Positions 1-5,040 of a stretch of DNA of 5,040 nt are shown here, one piece after another (position 1 is the first letter of the stretch; every line of letters begins with the position of its first letter). Made by a program: the position numbers and the translations under genes. Below the pieces are notes generated by a model. The model did not search any database. It worked only from the letters and a program-made list of their open reading frames with translations, and had not been told where the DNA came from. The stretch comes from Actinomycetes bacterium (lineage in GTDB: Bacteria > Actinomycetota > Acidimicrobiia > Acidimicrobiales > RAAP-2), in assembly GCA_021791615.1 (NCBI GenBank), contig JAJYWG010000385.1:1-5040 (forward strand). The letters are read 5' to 3'.

Positions 1-530
1 CGACCGCCGTCGCCCTCGTCGTCCGACCGAGCCTGGTCGACAACGCCAGTGGGTCGGGTGGTGCCCCGCAGCTGACCACCTTCGGCGGCGGCCCCGCCCC
101 GGCGTTCTCCCTGCCCGACCTGACCGACCCGACGCGGACCCTCAGCCTCAGCCAGTTCCGGGGGCGGCCGGTGCTCGTCAACTTCTGGGCCTCGTGGTGC
201 ATCCCATGCCGCAAGGAGATGCCCCTCCTCGAAGTCGCCTACCGCCGCGTCCGCGGCCGTGTCGTCTTTCTGGGCGTGGACACCAACGACACCAGTGGCG
301 CCGCGCTGTCCTTCCTACGCCAGACCGGGGTGACGTATCCCTCGGCATACGACCCGCACGGGACCGCCGCCACCGCCTACGGGCTTTTCGGCCTTCCCAC
401 CACGGTGTTCGTGGCCCCAGACGGCAAGATATTCGAGCGCCACGTCGGCGCCCTCAGCTCCGACGCCTTGACGGCCGGCATCACGGGTTTGATGCGCACC
501 GCCTCGAAATCCACCGCCCACCACCGCTGA
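1..530 (+). CDS. TlpA/ResA-like thioredoxin-fold thiol-disulfide oxidoreductase (5' partial)
   Basis: The reading frame is open from base 3 to the TGA at 528-530, giving 175 visible residues, so the start lies left of the window. The first visible residues (TAVALVV) look like the end of a membrane anchor. A flexible Gly/Ser/Pro stretch follows, then the AhpC/TlpA-like entry 'PAFSLPDL'. The active site reads WASWCIPC, with cysteine codons at 198-200 and 207-209, and the cis-proline motif GLPTT has its Pro codon at 396-398. Both are hallmarks of the TlpA/ResA/CcmG family. Members sit on the outer face of the membrane and typically reduce disulfides in apocytochromes c or in copper-site proteins of cytochrome oxidase. 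A GTG at 171 begins inside the thioredoxin core and cannot be the true start. The gene converges on the minus-strand copper block. The family is clear; the exact substrate is not, and an oxidase-related role is inferred from the neighbours. Confidence 0.92.
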   Translation, partial: TAVALVVRPSLVDNASGSGGAPQLTTFGGGPAPAFSLPDLTDPTRTLSLSQFRGRPVLVNFWASWCIPCRKEMPLLEVAYRRVRGRVVFLGVDTNDTSGAALSFLRQTGVTYPSAYDPHGTAATAYGLFGLPTTVFVAPDGKIFERHVGALSSDALTAGITGLMRTASKSTAHHR

Positions 531-580
531 GCGGCCCACGGCAGTTCGAGCGATGCGCTGCTGGAACCCGCCCCTGGTAC

Positions 581-877
581 CTACCCCCGTGGGGTGTGGC
601 CGGAGCGACTGGGTCGCTCGTCGACGACCAGGTTGTCCAAGTAGCGCGCCAGCTCGTCGTGGTCGATCTCGCCTCGGGCGTAGCGCTCGCGGACGATCTC
701 GATCGGGTCGCGGTCGTCTCGCGGTGCTTCGAGGCGCGCTCCCTGATGAGCGGCATCGTGGGAGCGACCCAGGGTGTTGCCGCCGAAGCTGCCGACGACG
801 AATCGCAGCACCACGACCACGCCAAGCACCACGATCACCAAGCCGAGGAGCATCGCCAGCGAACCGAAGACCATCAT
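581..877 (-). CDS. Small membrane-anchored SHOCT-domain protein
   Basis: This 98-residue protein starts with ATG-ATG at 877-872 and ends at TAG (583-581). A purine-rich GGAGAGAGG, about 11 bases upstream at roughly 889-897, is a plausible ribosome binding site. Residues 4-28 form one strongly hydrophobic segment, very likely a single transmembrane helix, followed by a short charged linker. Residues 58-83 (DPIEIVRERYARGEIDHDELARYL and onward) match the SHOCT domain: a short C-terminal helical hairpin with the pattern 'L/I..R.A.GEI...EY/LA...L'. SHOCT domains are common at the C-termini of small bacterial membrane proteins and are thought to mediate oligomerisation or interaction; no enzymatic role is known. 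The gene lies about 100 bp after the rusticyanin-like gene on the same strand, separated from it by a strong hairpin, so it may be only partly co-transcribed. The domain call is firm; the function is unknown. Confidence 0.85.
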   Translation of the reverse strand: MMVFGSLAMLLGLVIVVLGVVVVLRFVVGSFGGNTLGRSHDAAHQGARLEAPRDDRDPIEIVRERYARGEIDHDELARYLDNLVVDERPSRSGHTPRG

Positions 878-927
878 GTCGTCCCACGCCTCTCTCCGAG
901 CCGATCAGCCCTACCCCGCTCGTCTCC

Positions 928-954
928 TTGGCACCACGACCTTCGCGGTGCCAA
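928..954 (-). terminator. Strong hairpin after the rusticyanin-like gene (terminator or mRNA-stability stem)
   Basis: The arms TTGGCACC (928-935) and GGTGCCAA (947-954) are perfect 8-bp inverted repeats. Inside them, after one mismatch, CGA (937-939) pairs with TCG (943-945) around a CCT loop, so almost the whole 27 bases fold into one stem. It begins 25 bp past the stop codon of the rusticyanin-like gene. No T-run follows on either strand, so classic intrinsic termination is uncertain. It could instead lower read-through to the SHOCT gene or protect the 3' end of the rusticyanin message. Confidence 0.55.
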
Positions 955-979
955 CGTCCACATCCCAGGATAGTGGCGG

Positions 980-1726
980 TCAGCCAACGATGAGCGTGCC
1001 GAACATGCCCATCGCGGCGTGGCCGGGTACCGGGCAGAGGTAGCGGGAGGTGCCCGCGGCGGTGGTGAAGCTGGCGCTACGGGTGTAGTAGGTCGCCGTC
1101 GCCGTGTCCTTCGCGGTGCGCGGCGGCAGCGGCATCAGAAAGAAGCTGTCCGCAACGCCAGCCATCGCCATGTACGGATACGGCGGTGGGGTGGTCGTCA
1201 GCTCGAAGCCGTGCATGTAGCCCCAGTCGGTGTTCACGAGCACCAAATCGAGCTGTGCTGCAGGCTGCACCACGACGGTCGGGTTGACCAGTCCGTCGAT
1301 CTCCCAGGTCATGTTGGGCTTGCCGTGCGGCGAGGCTAGGGCGACCAGGGTGACGGTTTGGCCCATATAGGTCACGGTGTTCGCCGTCGGGTCGATGCTC
1401 GCCCCCTGCTCGCCGCGGCTCACCAGGGCTGCGAGGCTTGCGTTGGTGATGGCACCCCCACTGGCGCCGCCGCCACCGGTCATCGAGGAGCCCATCGCCC
1501 CGTCGCCCATCATTCCCGTCGCGCCGCCCAGCGATCCCATGGGGAACCCGGTGCTCGACGAAGAAGCAGCGCTCGGCGGGGTGGTCATCGAGGTGGCCTG
1601 CGAAGGCGTGGGGGTGGTCGGACCACGGGCAACGGCGAAGGCGACCCCGGCTGAAAGCGCAGCCGACAGCCCGAGCGACGCGCCTGCGATCACCCACCGG
1701 GTCACACCTCGAGACTTCACCGGCAT
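980..1726 (-). CDS. Rusticyanin-like blue (type 1) copper protein with N-terminal membrane anchor
   Basis: This 248-residue protein is a periplasm-side one-electron carrier of the cupredoxin fold. Residues 11-34 form a hydrophobic signal or anchor helix after a basic N-terminus. Residues 35-92 are a Thr/Ser/Pro then Gly/Met/Ser-rich linker. The copper domain runs from about 93 to 248. From memory it resembles rusticyanin of Acidithiobacillus along its length: 'NTVTYMGQTV', then 'VLVNTDWGYMHGFELTT', 'PPPYPYMAM', and the end 'YLCPVPGHAAMGMFGTLIV'. The four type 1 ligands are visible as His172, Cys231, His236 and Met241, with the rusticyanin spacing C-x4-H-x4-M. Rusticyanin is the high-potential, acid-stable carrier of iron oxidisers that passes electrons towards cytochrome oxidase; sulfocyanin is the closest alternative name. 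The start is ambiguous: AGGAGG (1732-1727) abuts the ATG at 1726, but it sits 6 bases ahead of a GTG at 1720, which may be the real start (246 residues). The copper ATPase and CtaG genes lie upstream on the same strand. Confidence 0.9.
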   Translation of the reverse strand: MPVKSRGVTRWVIAGASLGLSAALSAGVAFAVARGPTTPTPSQATSMTTPPSAASSSSTGFPMGSLGGATGMMGDGAMGSSMTGGGGASGGAITNASLAALVSRGEQGASIDPTANTVTYMGQTVTLVALASPHGKPNMTWEIDGLVNPTVVVQPAAQLDLVLVNTDWGYMHGFELTTTPPPYPYMAMAGVADSFFLMPLPPRTAKDTATATYYTRSASFTTAAGTSRYLCPVPGHAAMGMFGTLIVG

Positions 1727-1735
1727 CCTCCTCTC
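1718..1735 (-). promoter_or_regulatory. Ribosome binding site that may move the rusticyanin-like start to GTG 1720
   Basis: Read on the minus strand, GAGAGGAGG (1735-1727) is directly followed by ATG (1726-1724), then CCG, then GTG (1720-1718). A near-perfect anti-16S match touching the ATG is too close for normal initiation, while its spacing to the GTG is 6 bases. The protein differs by only two residues, with no effect on the signal anchor. Confidence 0.5.
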
Positions 1736-1851
1736 GCTCGGCTACCTCCGACCGTATCGAGCGGCGGTGAATATCCGGCGAAGATGAGAAGTATTCGGAG
1801 CGCAGTTTCAGTTTGCGAAGGGGTTCACAATCGTCGCGTGCGGCGGGCCGG
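1727..1851 (-). promoter_or_regulatory. Leader region upstream of the rusticyanin-like gene, likely holding its promoter
   Basis: This stretch has no gene and is visibly less GC-rich than the surrounding coding DNA, especially about 1771-1830. On the plus strand it contains a tandem repeat CAGTTT-CAGTTT (1803-1814) flanked by CGCA/TGCG half-sites (1801-1804 and 1814-1817). On the minus strand, weak sigma70-like boxes could be read, for example TTCGCA (1819-1814) and GAATAC (1796-1791) 17 bases apart. None is strong. Placing the promoter here is an inference from the 226-bp gap and the AT-rich patch. Confidence 0.3.
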
Positions 1852-1952
1852 TCACCTTTGGCCACCGTCGCTGGCAACGGCAAAGGCGACCCCGCCGACC
1901 GCACAGCTGTCATCAACCAGAGAGCCGCCTCTGCGATCACCCAGCGGACCGT
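1852..1952 (-). pseudogene. Decayed duplicate of the rusticyanin signal-anchor coding segment
   Basis: On the minus strand this segment translates as 'RWVIAEAALWLMTAVRSA' and then, after a one-base frame change near 1893, as 'GVAFAVASDGGQR' and a stop at 1854-1852. The intact rusticyanin-like protein reads 'RWVIAGASLGLSAALSA' then 'GVAFAVARG' in the same order. At DNA level, 1873-1893 matches 1628-1648 at 20 of 21 bases, and 1933-1947 matches 1686-1700 at 14 of 15 bases, with offsets of 245 and 247 bp. No copper-domain sequence follows, so this is only a 5' fragment, frameshifted and without a clear start or ribosome binding site. It starts right after the ATPase stop codon and happens to continue in the ATPase reading frame. 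It is best explained as a remnant of a tandem duplication or of a second lost cupredoxin gene. Confidence 0.65.
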
Positions 1953-4187
1953 TCAGCCACCAGCCAGGTCCGGAAGATGACCGGAGTTGCGTGCCGGCGC
2001 GGCCGTCGGTCGGGGGCGTCCTCCGGTGCGGATGACCGGCGCCGGCCGGGGGCGCAGGCGGGAACTGTTCCAGACCACGAACCCCGAAGAGATGGCCATC
2101 GCCGCGCCGGCGATGAGCGGGTCGAGGAGACCGAAGGCAGCGACGGGAATCGCCACCAGATTGTAGATACAGGCCCAGGCCAGATTGGAGCGGATCGTGC
2201 GCAGGGTGCGCCGGCCCAAGGAGATCGCCGAGGCCACGATCGTCAGGTCATCACGGATGATGATGAGGTCGGCGGCGTTGATGGCCGCGTCGGTACCCGA
2301 CCCGACAGCCAGGCCGAGGTCGGCAGTGGCGAGGGCGGGGGCATCGTTGACGCCGTCACCGACCATCGCCACCGTGCAGCCCTCCGCTTGGAGGGCGCGG
2401 ATCATGGCCACCTTGTCGGCCGGCAGCGCCTCGGCCACCACCTCGTCGATGCCGACGGCGCCCCCGACGGCTCGCGCCGTGGGCTCGTTGTCACCCGACA
2501 GGAGGATGCAGCGCAAGCCCAGCGCCCCCAGTTGGGCGACGGCGCTGGCGGCAGATGGCCGGATGCCGTCGGCCACCGCGATCAGCCCTACTACCTCGCC
2601 GTCTCGACGGACGACGACGACGGTGCGCCCAAGCCCCTCCCACTCGGTGCACCATGCCGCCAGCGCTTGGGGCACGGTGCCCGGGGCGATGGCCACACGG
2701 CCGACAGAAACGCGATGGCCGTCGACCTGCCCGATGACGCCGAGCCCCGGCACCGACACGAAGGCGTCGACGGGCGCCAGGTGACCCACCTCGTCCCCGG
2801 CCGCGGCGGCGATGGCCGAAGCCACCGGGTGCTCTGATGCCGCCTCGAGAGGGCCGGCGAGCCCGAACAGCTCCGCACGGTCGACGCCGTCGGCGCACGC
2901 GTCGTCCACGACCACCATGCGGCCCTCGGTCACCGTCCCCGTCTTGTCGAGGACCACGGTATCGATGTGCCGGGAAGCCTCGAGCGCCTGGTGGTTCTTG
3001 AAGAAAATTCCCTGGTGGGCAGCGGTACCCGAGGCCACGAAGAGCGCGGCCGGCGTGGCCAGCCCGAGGGCACAGGGGCAGGCGATGATGAGCACCGACA
3101 GGGCGGCGTTGAACGCCGTGAAGCTGCCGGTGCCGCCGAGGAGCCATCCCACCAGCGTCACGAGCGCCAGGGAGACGGCGACCGGGACGAAGACGGCCGA
3201 GATCCGGTCCGCCAGGCGCTGCACCGTTGCCTGTTCGTTCTGCGCCCGCTCCACCAGGGCCAGCATGTGGCCGAGTTGGGTCTCGGCGCCCACCTTGGTT
3301 GCTTGAACGACGAGGTGTCCGGTGAGCGACACCGCCCCCCCGGTCACCGCATCACCGGGGGCGGCGTCGACCGGCTCGGACTCGCCGGTCACGAGGCTTC
3401 GATCGATGGCCGAGCGCCCGCCGATGATCACACCGTCGGTAGCCACTCTCTCGCCGGGCCGGACGACGAAGCGGTCGCCGGGGCGCAACTCGGCCACCGG
3501 CCGCAGGCGCTCCTCGCCACGGGCGTCGAGCACCGACACCTCCTTTGCGCCCAGCTCGGCGAGGGCCCGCCAGGCGCGGCCGCTGCGCTGGCGCGCCCGG
3601 GCCTCCAGGTAGCGGCCAGCGAGGAGGAACGTGGTCACGCCTGCCGCCACGTCGAGATAGATGGAGCCACCCGAGTCGTGGGTGAGCAGGTAGGCGACCG
3701 AGTGGCCCGTCCGGGCGGTGTCCTCGAAGAACATGGCGAAGATCGACCATGCCGTCGACGCGACGACGCCCAGCGACGCGAGCGTTTCTATCGGGAACGA
3801 GCGGTGGAGGGCGTGCTGGAAGGCGGCGTGGTGGAACGGCCAGGCCGCCCAGGTGACGACGGGTGCGGCCAAGGCGACGAGCAGCCACTGCCAGCCGGGG
3901 AACCGCACCGCAGGGACGACGGACAGGACGATGGAAGTGTCGCACAGCGGCATGAACAAGACCGCCGCTACGAAGAGGCGCCGCCGCAGCCGCCGGACCT
4001 GATCGCCCGTCTCGTCCCGGGCCATCACCTGGGCCTGGGCTTGGCGCGAGTCGGCGCCGATCAGCTCGGTCGAGTACCCGACCGAGGTCACCTCGTCGAC
4101 GAGCTGCTGGGCAGTCACGGCCGCCGGCACCACCATCGATGGTCGGCGTCGAGGACGGCAGAGACCGCCTCGTGCACCAACGCGCAC
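1953..4187 (-). CDS. copA: P1B-type copper-transporting ATPase (CopA-like) with a broken N-terminal metal-binding domain
   Basis: This pump couples ATP hydrolysis to export of Cu(I) from the cytoplasm, for detoxification or for loading extracytoplasmic copper proteins. In 744-residue numbering from the GTG at 4187, residues 18-44 resemble the second half of an HMA domain ('TAQQLVDEVTSVGYSTELIG'). Membrane helices occupy about 70-200. The actuator motif TGES is at 267-270, and the metal-binding CPC of the channel helix is at 370-372. The phosphorylation motif DKTGT is at 414-418 (Asp414), the nucleotide-domain HP at 453-454 (SEHP) and GDGVNDAP at 610-617. The last helices carry YN (675-676) and MxxxS (697-701), the copper-site signature of P1B-1 enzymes. 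A Pro/Arg-rich tail of about 33 residues ends the protein. The start is uncertain: GTG 4187 and ATG 4136 both lack a Shine-Dalgarno sequence, and the first HMA half with its CxxC is missing from this frame. The catalytic core looks intact. CtaG lies upstream and the rusticyanin-like gene downstream on the same strand. Confidence 0.93.
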   Translation of the reverse strand: MRVGARGGLCRPRRRPSMVVPAAVTAQQLVDEVTSVGYSTELIGADSRQAQAQVMARDETGDQVRRLRRRLFVAAVLFMPLCDTSIVLSVVPAVRFPGWQWLLVALAAPVVTWAAWPFHHAAFQHALHRSFPIETLASLGVVASTAWSIFAMFFEDTARTGHSVAYLLTHDSGGSIYLDVAAGVTTFLLAGRYLEARARQRSGRAWRALAELGAKEVSVLDARGEERLRPVAELRPGDRFVVRPGERVATDGVIIGGRSAIDRSLVTGESEPVDAAPGDAVTGGAVSLTGHLVVQATKVGAETQLGHMLALVERAQNEQATVQRLADRISAVFVPVAVSLALVTLVGWLLGGTGSFTAFNAALSVLIIACPCALGLATPAALFVASGTAAHQGIFFKNHQALEASRHIDTVVLDKTGTVTEGRMVVVDDACADGVDRAELFGLAGPLEAASEHPVASAIAAAAGDEVGHLAPVDAFVSVPGLGVIGQVDGHRVSVGRVAIAPGTVPQALAAWCTEWEGLGRTVVVVRRDGEVVGLIAVADGIRPSAASAVAQLGALGLRCILLSGDNEPTARAVGGAVGIDEVVAEALPADKVAMIRALQAEGCTVAMVGDGVNDAPALATADLGLAVGSGTDAAINAADLIIIRDDLTIVASAISLGRRTLRTIRSNLAWACIYNLVAIPVAAFGLLDPLIAGAAMAISSGFVVWNSSRLRPRPAPVIRTGGRPRPTAAPARNSGHLPDLAGG

Positions 4188-4228
4188 ACCGGAGCCACCG
4201 TCATGACGTCGCTTCCAGACGTTGTCAT
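4115..4228 (-). pseudogene. Possible out-of-frame first half of the ATPase HMA domain
   Basis: A 37-codon reading frame starts at ATG 4228-4226 and ends at TGA 4117-4115, overlapping the start of the ATPase in another frame. It reads 'MTTSGSDVMTVAPVCALVHEAVSAVLDAD...'. The stretch 'VMTVAPVCALVHEAVSAVL' has the rhythm of an HMA metal-binding loop and first helix (GMTCxxCxxxVExAL), but the first Cys is Val and the spacing to the remaining Cys is off by one. A shift into the ATPase frame near 4140 would join it to the second HMA half, with about eight residues missing. The resemblance is weak, so this is a candidate only. A sequencing error alone would not restore the CxxC motif. Confidence 0.3.
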
Positions 4229-4230
4229 GA
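4201..4230. promoter_or_regulatory. 30-bp imperfect dyad upstream of the copper ATPase
   Basis: TCATGAC (4201-4207) and GTCATGA (4224-4230) are perfect 7-bp inverted arms. Inside them, GTC (4208-4210) also pairs with GAC (4218-4220), leaving a GTT bulge and a 7-base loop. It lies between the CtaG stop and the longest ATPase start. It could be an operator for a dimeric regulator, an RNA stem between the two genes, or chance. It does not match the CueR or CsoR operators I know. Confidence 0.35.
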
Positions 4231-4286
4231 GCCGTCGGCGGGCCCCGCGCCCGAGATGGCTGAACCCCGGCTTCTGTCGTGGCGCC

Positions 4287-5040
4287 CTACGCACGGGGCA
4301 TCTTCGGAACCGAATGGAGCGGCGCCCGGTGAACGAGCAGCCGGTCGACGAGGGCGCTCCCCGAACTCTCCTCTTCGACCGCCGTTCGGATCACCCACAT
4401 GAGGGCCGGGAGCGCCCAGAAGTCCCCGCAGATCCACAGGATGGCCGCCCCGATCTGCTGGTCGACGAAGGGCGAGAGCCGAACGCCGGGGAGGTGGTCG
4501 TAGACCGAGTACCACGAATGCGACGTGAAGATGCTGAGCGCCATGGCGAGAACGAACATGACGACGTTCGTCGACACCAACGCACCGATCTTCCCCATGG
4601 CAGACAGGTTCGGCTTGAGCGGGTACGAGGGGATGATCTGGAGCCAGAAGAAGACTCCCGAGACGAAGAAGCTGGCGTGCATGAGCCAGATGTGGACGCC
4701 CTGGTTGGTCTCGGCGAGGTCGAAGGGGCCGGGTAGGTGCCAGACGACCATCACCACGTTGAACACCACAACGGCGACGGCGCCGCTCGTGAGGAGCCGC
4801 CCGAGTGCCCGCAGGGGCCTCGCCCAGGATCCCAGGAGGACGGCCCGCCCCACGCGGCGCCGCACGCTCACCGGAAGGGCGTGGAGGAGCGGGAGCCACG
4901 GAGCGCCGGCCACGATCAGGAAAGGGGCGAAGAACATGATCAAGATGTGCTCGATCATGTGGACGAAGAAGTAGTCGTCGGCCCAGTAGTCGATCGGCGA
5001 GACGACCGCCAGGAGCAAGACGGCAAGCCCGCCATAGAAG
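4287..5040 (-). CDS. ctaG: CtaG-type (caa3_CtaG) cytochrome c oxidase assembly factor, 5' partial
   Basis: The frame runs from the right edge (about base 5039) to TAG at 4289-4287, giving 250 visible residues. A TTG at 5018 is only an internal codon, since the frame continues upstream as FYGGLAV, part of a membrane helix. CtaG of this family is a polytopic membrane protein needed to assemble aa3/caa3-type oxidases, probably by helping metallate the copper centre. In visible numbering, the family features are 'SPIDYWADDYFFVHMIEHIL' (His27, His31), the 'APFLIVAGAPWLPLL' helix, 'VWHLPGPFD' (Trp100, His101), 'HIWLMH' (His116, His121) followed by 'GVFFWLQI', and 'DQQIGAAILWICG' near the end. About six hydrophobic helices are visible. 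The family usually runs about 260-300 residues, so little beyond the first helix is missing. The stop lies 99 bp before the longest ATPase start. Oxidase subunit genes may lie further upstream, outside the window. Confidence 0.92.
   Translation of the reverse strand, partial: FYGGLAVLLLAVVSPIDYWADDYFFVHMIEHILIMFFAPFLIVAGAPWLPLLHALPVSVRRRVGRAVLLGSWARPLRALGRLLTSGAVAVVVFNVVMVVWHLPGPFDLAETNQGVHIWLMHASFFVSGVFFWLQIIPSYPLKPNLSAMGKIGALVSTNVVMFVLAMALSIFTSHSWYSVYDHLPGVRLSPFVDQQIGAAILWICGDFWALPALMWVIRTAVEEESSGSALVDRLLVHRAPLHSVPKMPRA

Noticed and set aside
543..566. A possible bidirectional terminator between the convergent TlpA-like and SHOCT genes (GTTC...AGCG ATG CGCT...GAAC)
   Set aside because: It has only 4-bp stems with an uneven bulge and no T-run; too weak to call.
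583..595. Short palindrome ACCCC-CGT-GGGGT at the end of the SHOCT gene
   Set aside because: A 5-bp stem inside the coding end, expected by chance in GC-rich sequence.
194..973. A long plus-strand frame running from the TlpA-like gene through the SHOCT gene
   Set aside because: It is out of frame with the TlpA active site, antisense to the SHOCT protein, and of low-complexity Arg/His/Pro composition.
1918..1933. Hairpin CAGAG...CTCTG as a terminator for the ATPase
   Set aside because: Five base pairs, no T-run, and it falls inside the duplicated anchor relic, which explains the sequence better.
1077..1940. A 287-codon minus-strand frame covering the relic and overlapping the rusticyanin-like gene
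   Set aside because: Only its first residues match the decayed signal-anchor copy. The rest is an out-of-frame reading of the rusticyanin-like gene.
2967..4736. A 589-codon open frame on the plus strand opposite the ATPase and CtaG genes
   Set aside because: It is antisense to two proteins with complete family motifs, is rich in Arg, Gly, Asp and His with no recognisable domain, and is the usual long open frame seen opposite high-GC genes.

Overview
The window is GC-rich DNA with codon use typical of a high-GC bacterium. Its gene content suggests an actinobacterium, possibly of the Acidimicrobiia, where rusticyanin-type proteins occur in acidophilic iron oxidisers. This placement is an inference: the window holds no rRNA or other phylogenetic marker.

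Layout. At the left edge, on the plus strand, is the 3' part of a TlpA/ResA-type membrane-anchored thiol-disulfide oxidoreductase (to 530). It converges on a block of four minus-strand genes. Read in their own direction, these are a CtaG-type cytochrome c oxidase assembly factor cut by the right edge (5040 to 4287), a P1B-type copper ATPase (about 4187 to 1953), a rusticyanin-like blue copper protein with an N-terminal membrane anchor (1726 to 980), and a small membrane-anchored SHOCT-domain protein (877 to 581). No tRNA, rRNA, CRISPR array, transposase or insertion sequence was seen.

The genes fit one theme: copper supply and electron transfer at the outer face of the cytoplasmic membrane. 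CtaG helps metallate the copper centre of an aa3/caa3-type oxidase, the ATPase moves Cu(I) out of the cytoplasm, the rusticyanin-like protein is a one-electron carrier that could feed such an oxidase, and the TlpA-like protein would keep extracytoplasmic cysteines reduced. Oxidase subunit genes may lie beyond the right edge, but this cannot be seen.

The less ordinary features are as follows. (1) A frameshifted, decayed second copy of the rusticyanin signal-anchor coding segment lies between the ATPase and the rusticyanin gene, offset by 245-247 bp from the intact copy. (2) The N-terminal metal-binding (HMA) domain of the ATPase appears broken: its second half is in frame, a degenerate first half lies in another frame, and the CxxC motif is lost. 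(3) A 30-bp dyad lies just upstream of the ATPase. (4) A strong hairpin separates the rusticyanin and SHOCT genes. (5) The rusticyanin-like protein has a long Met/Gly/Ser-rich linker. I found no convincing wholly new system. The best candidate for follow-up is the actinobacterial-looking rusticyanin/CtaG/CopA copper-respiration cluster.
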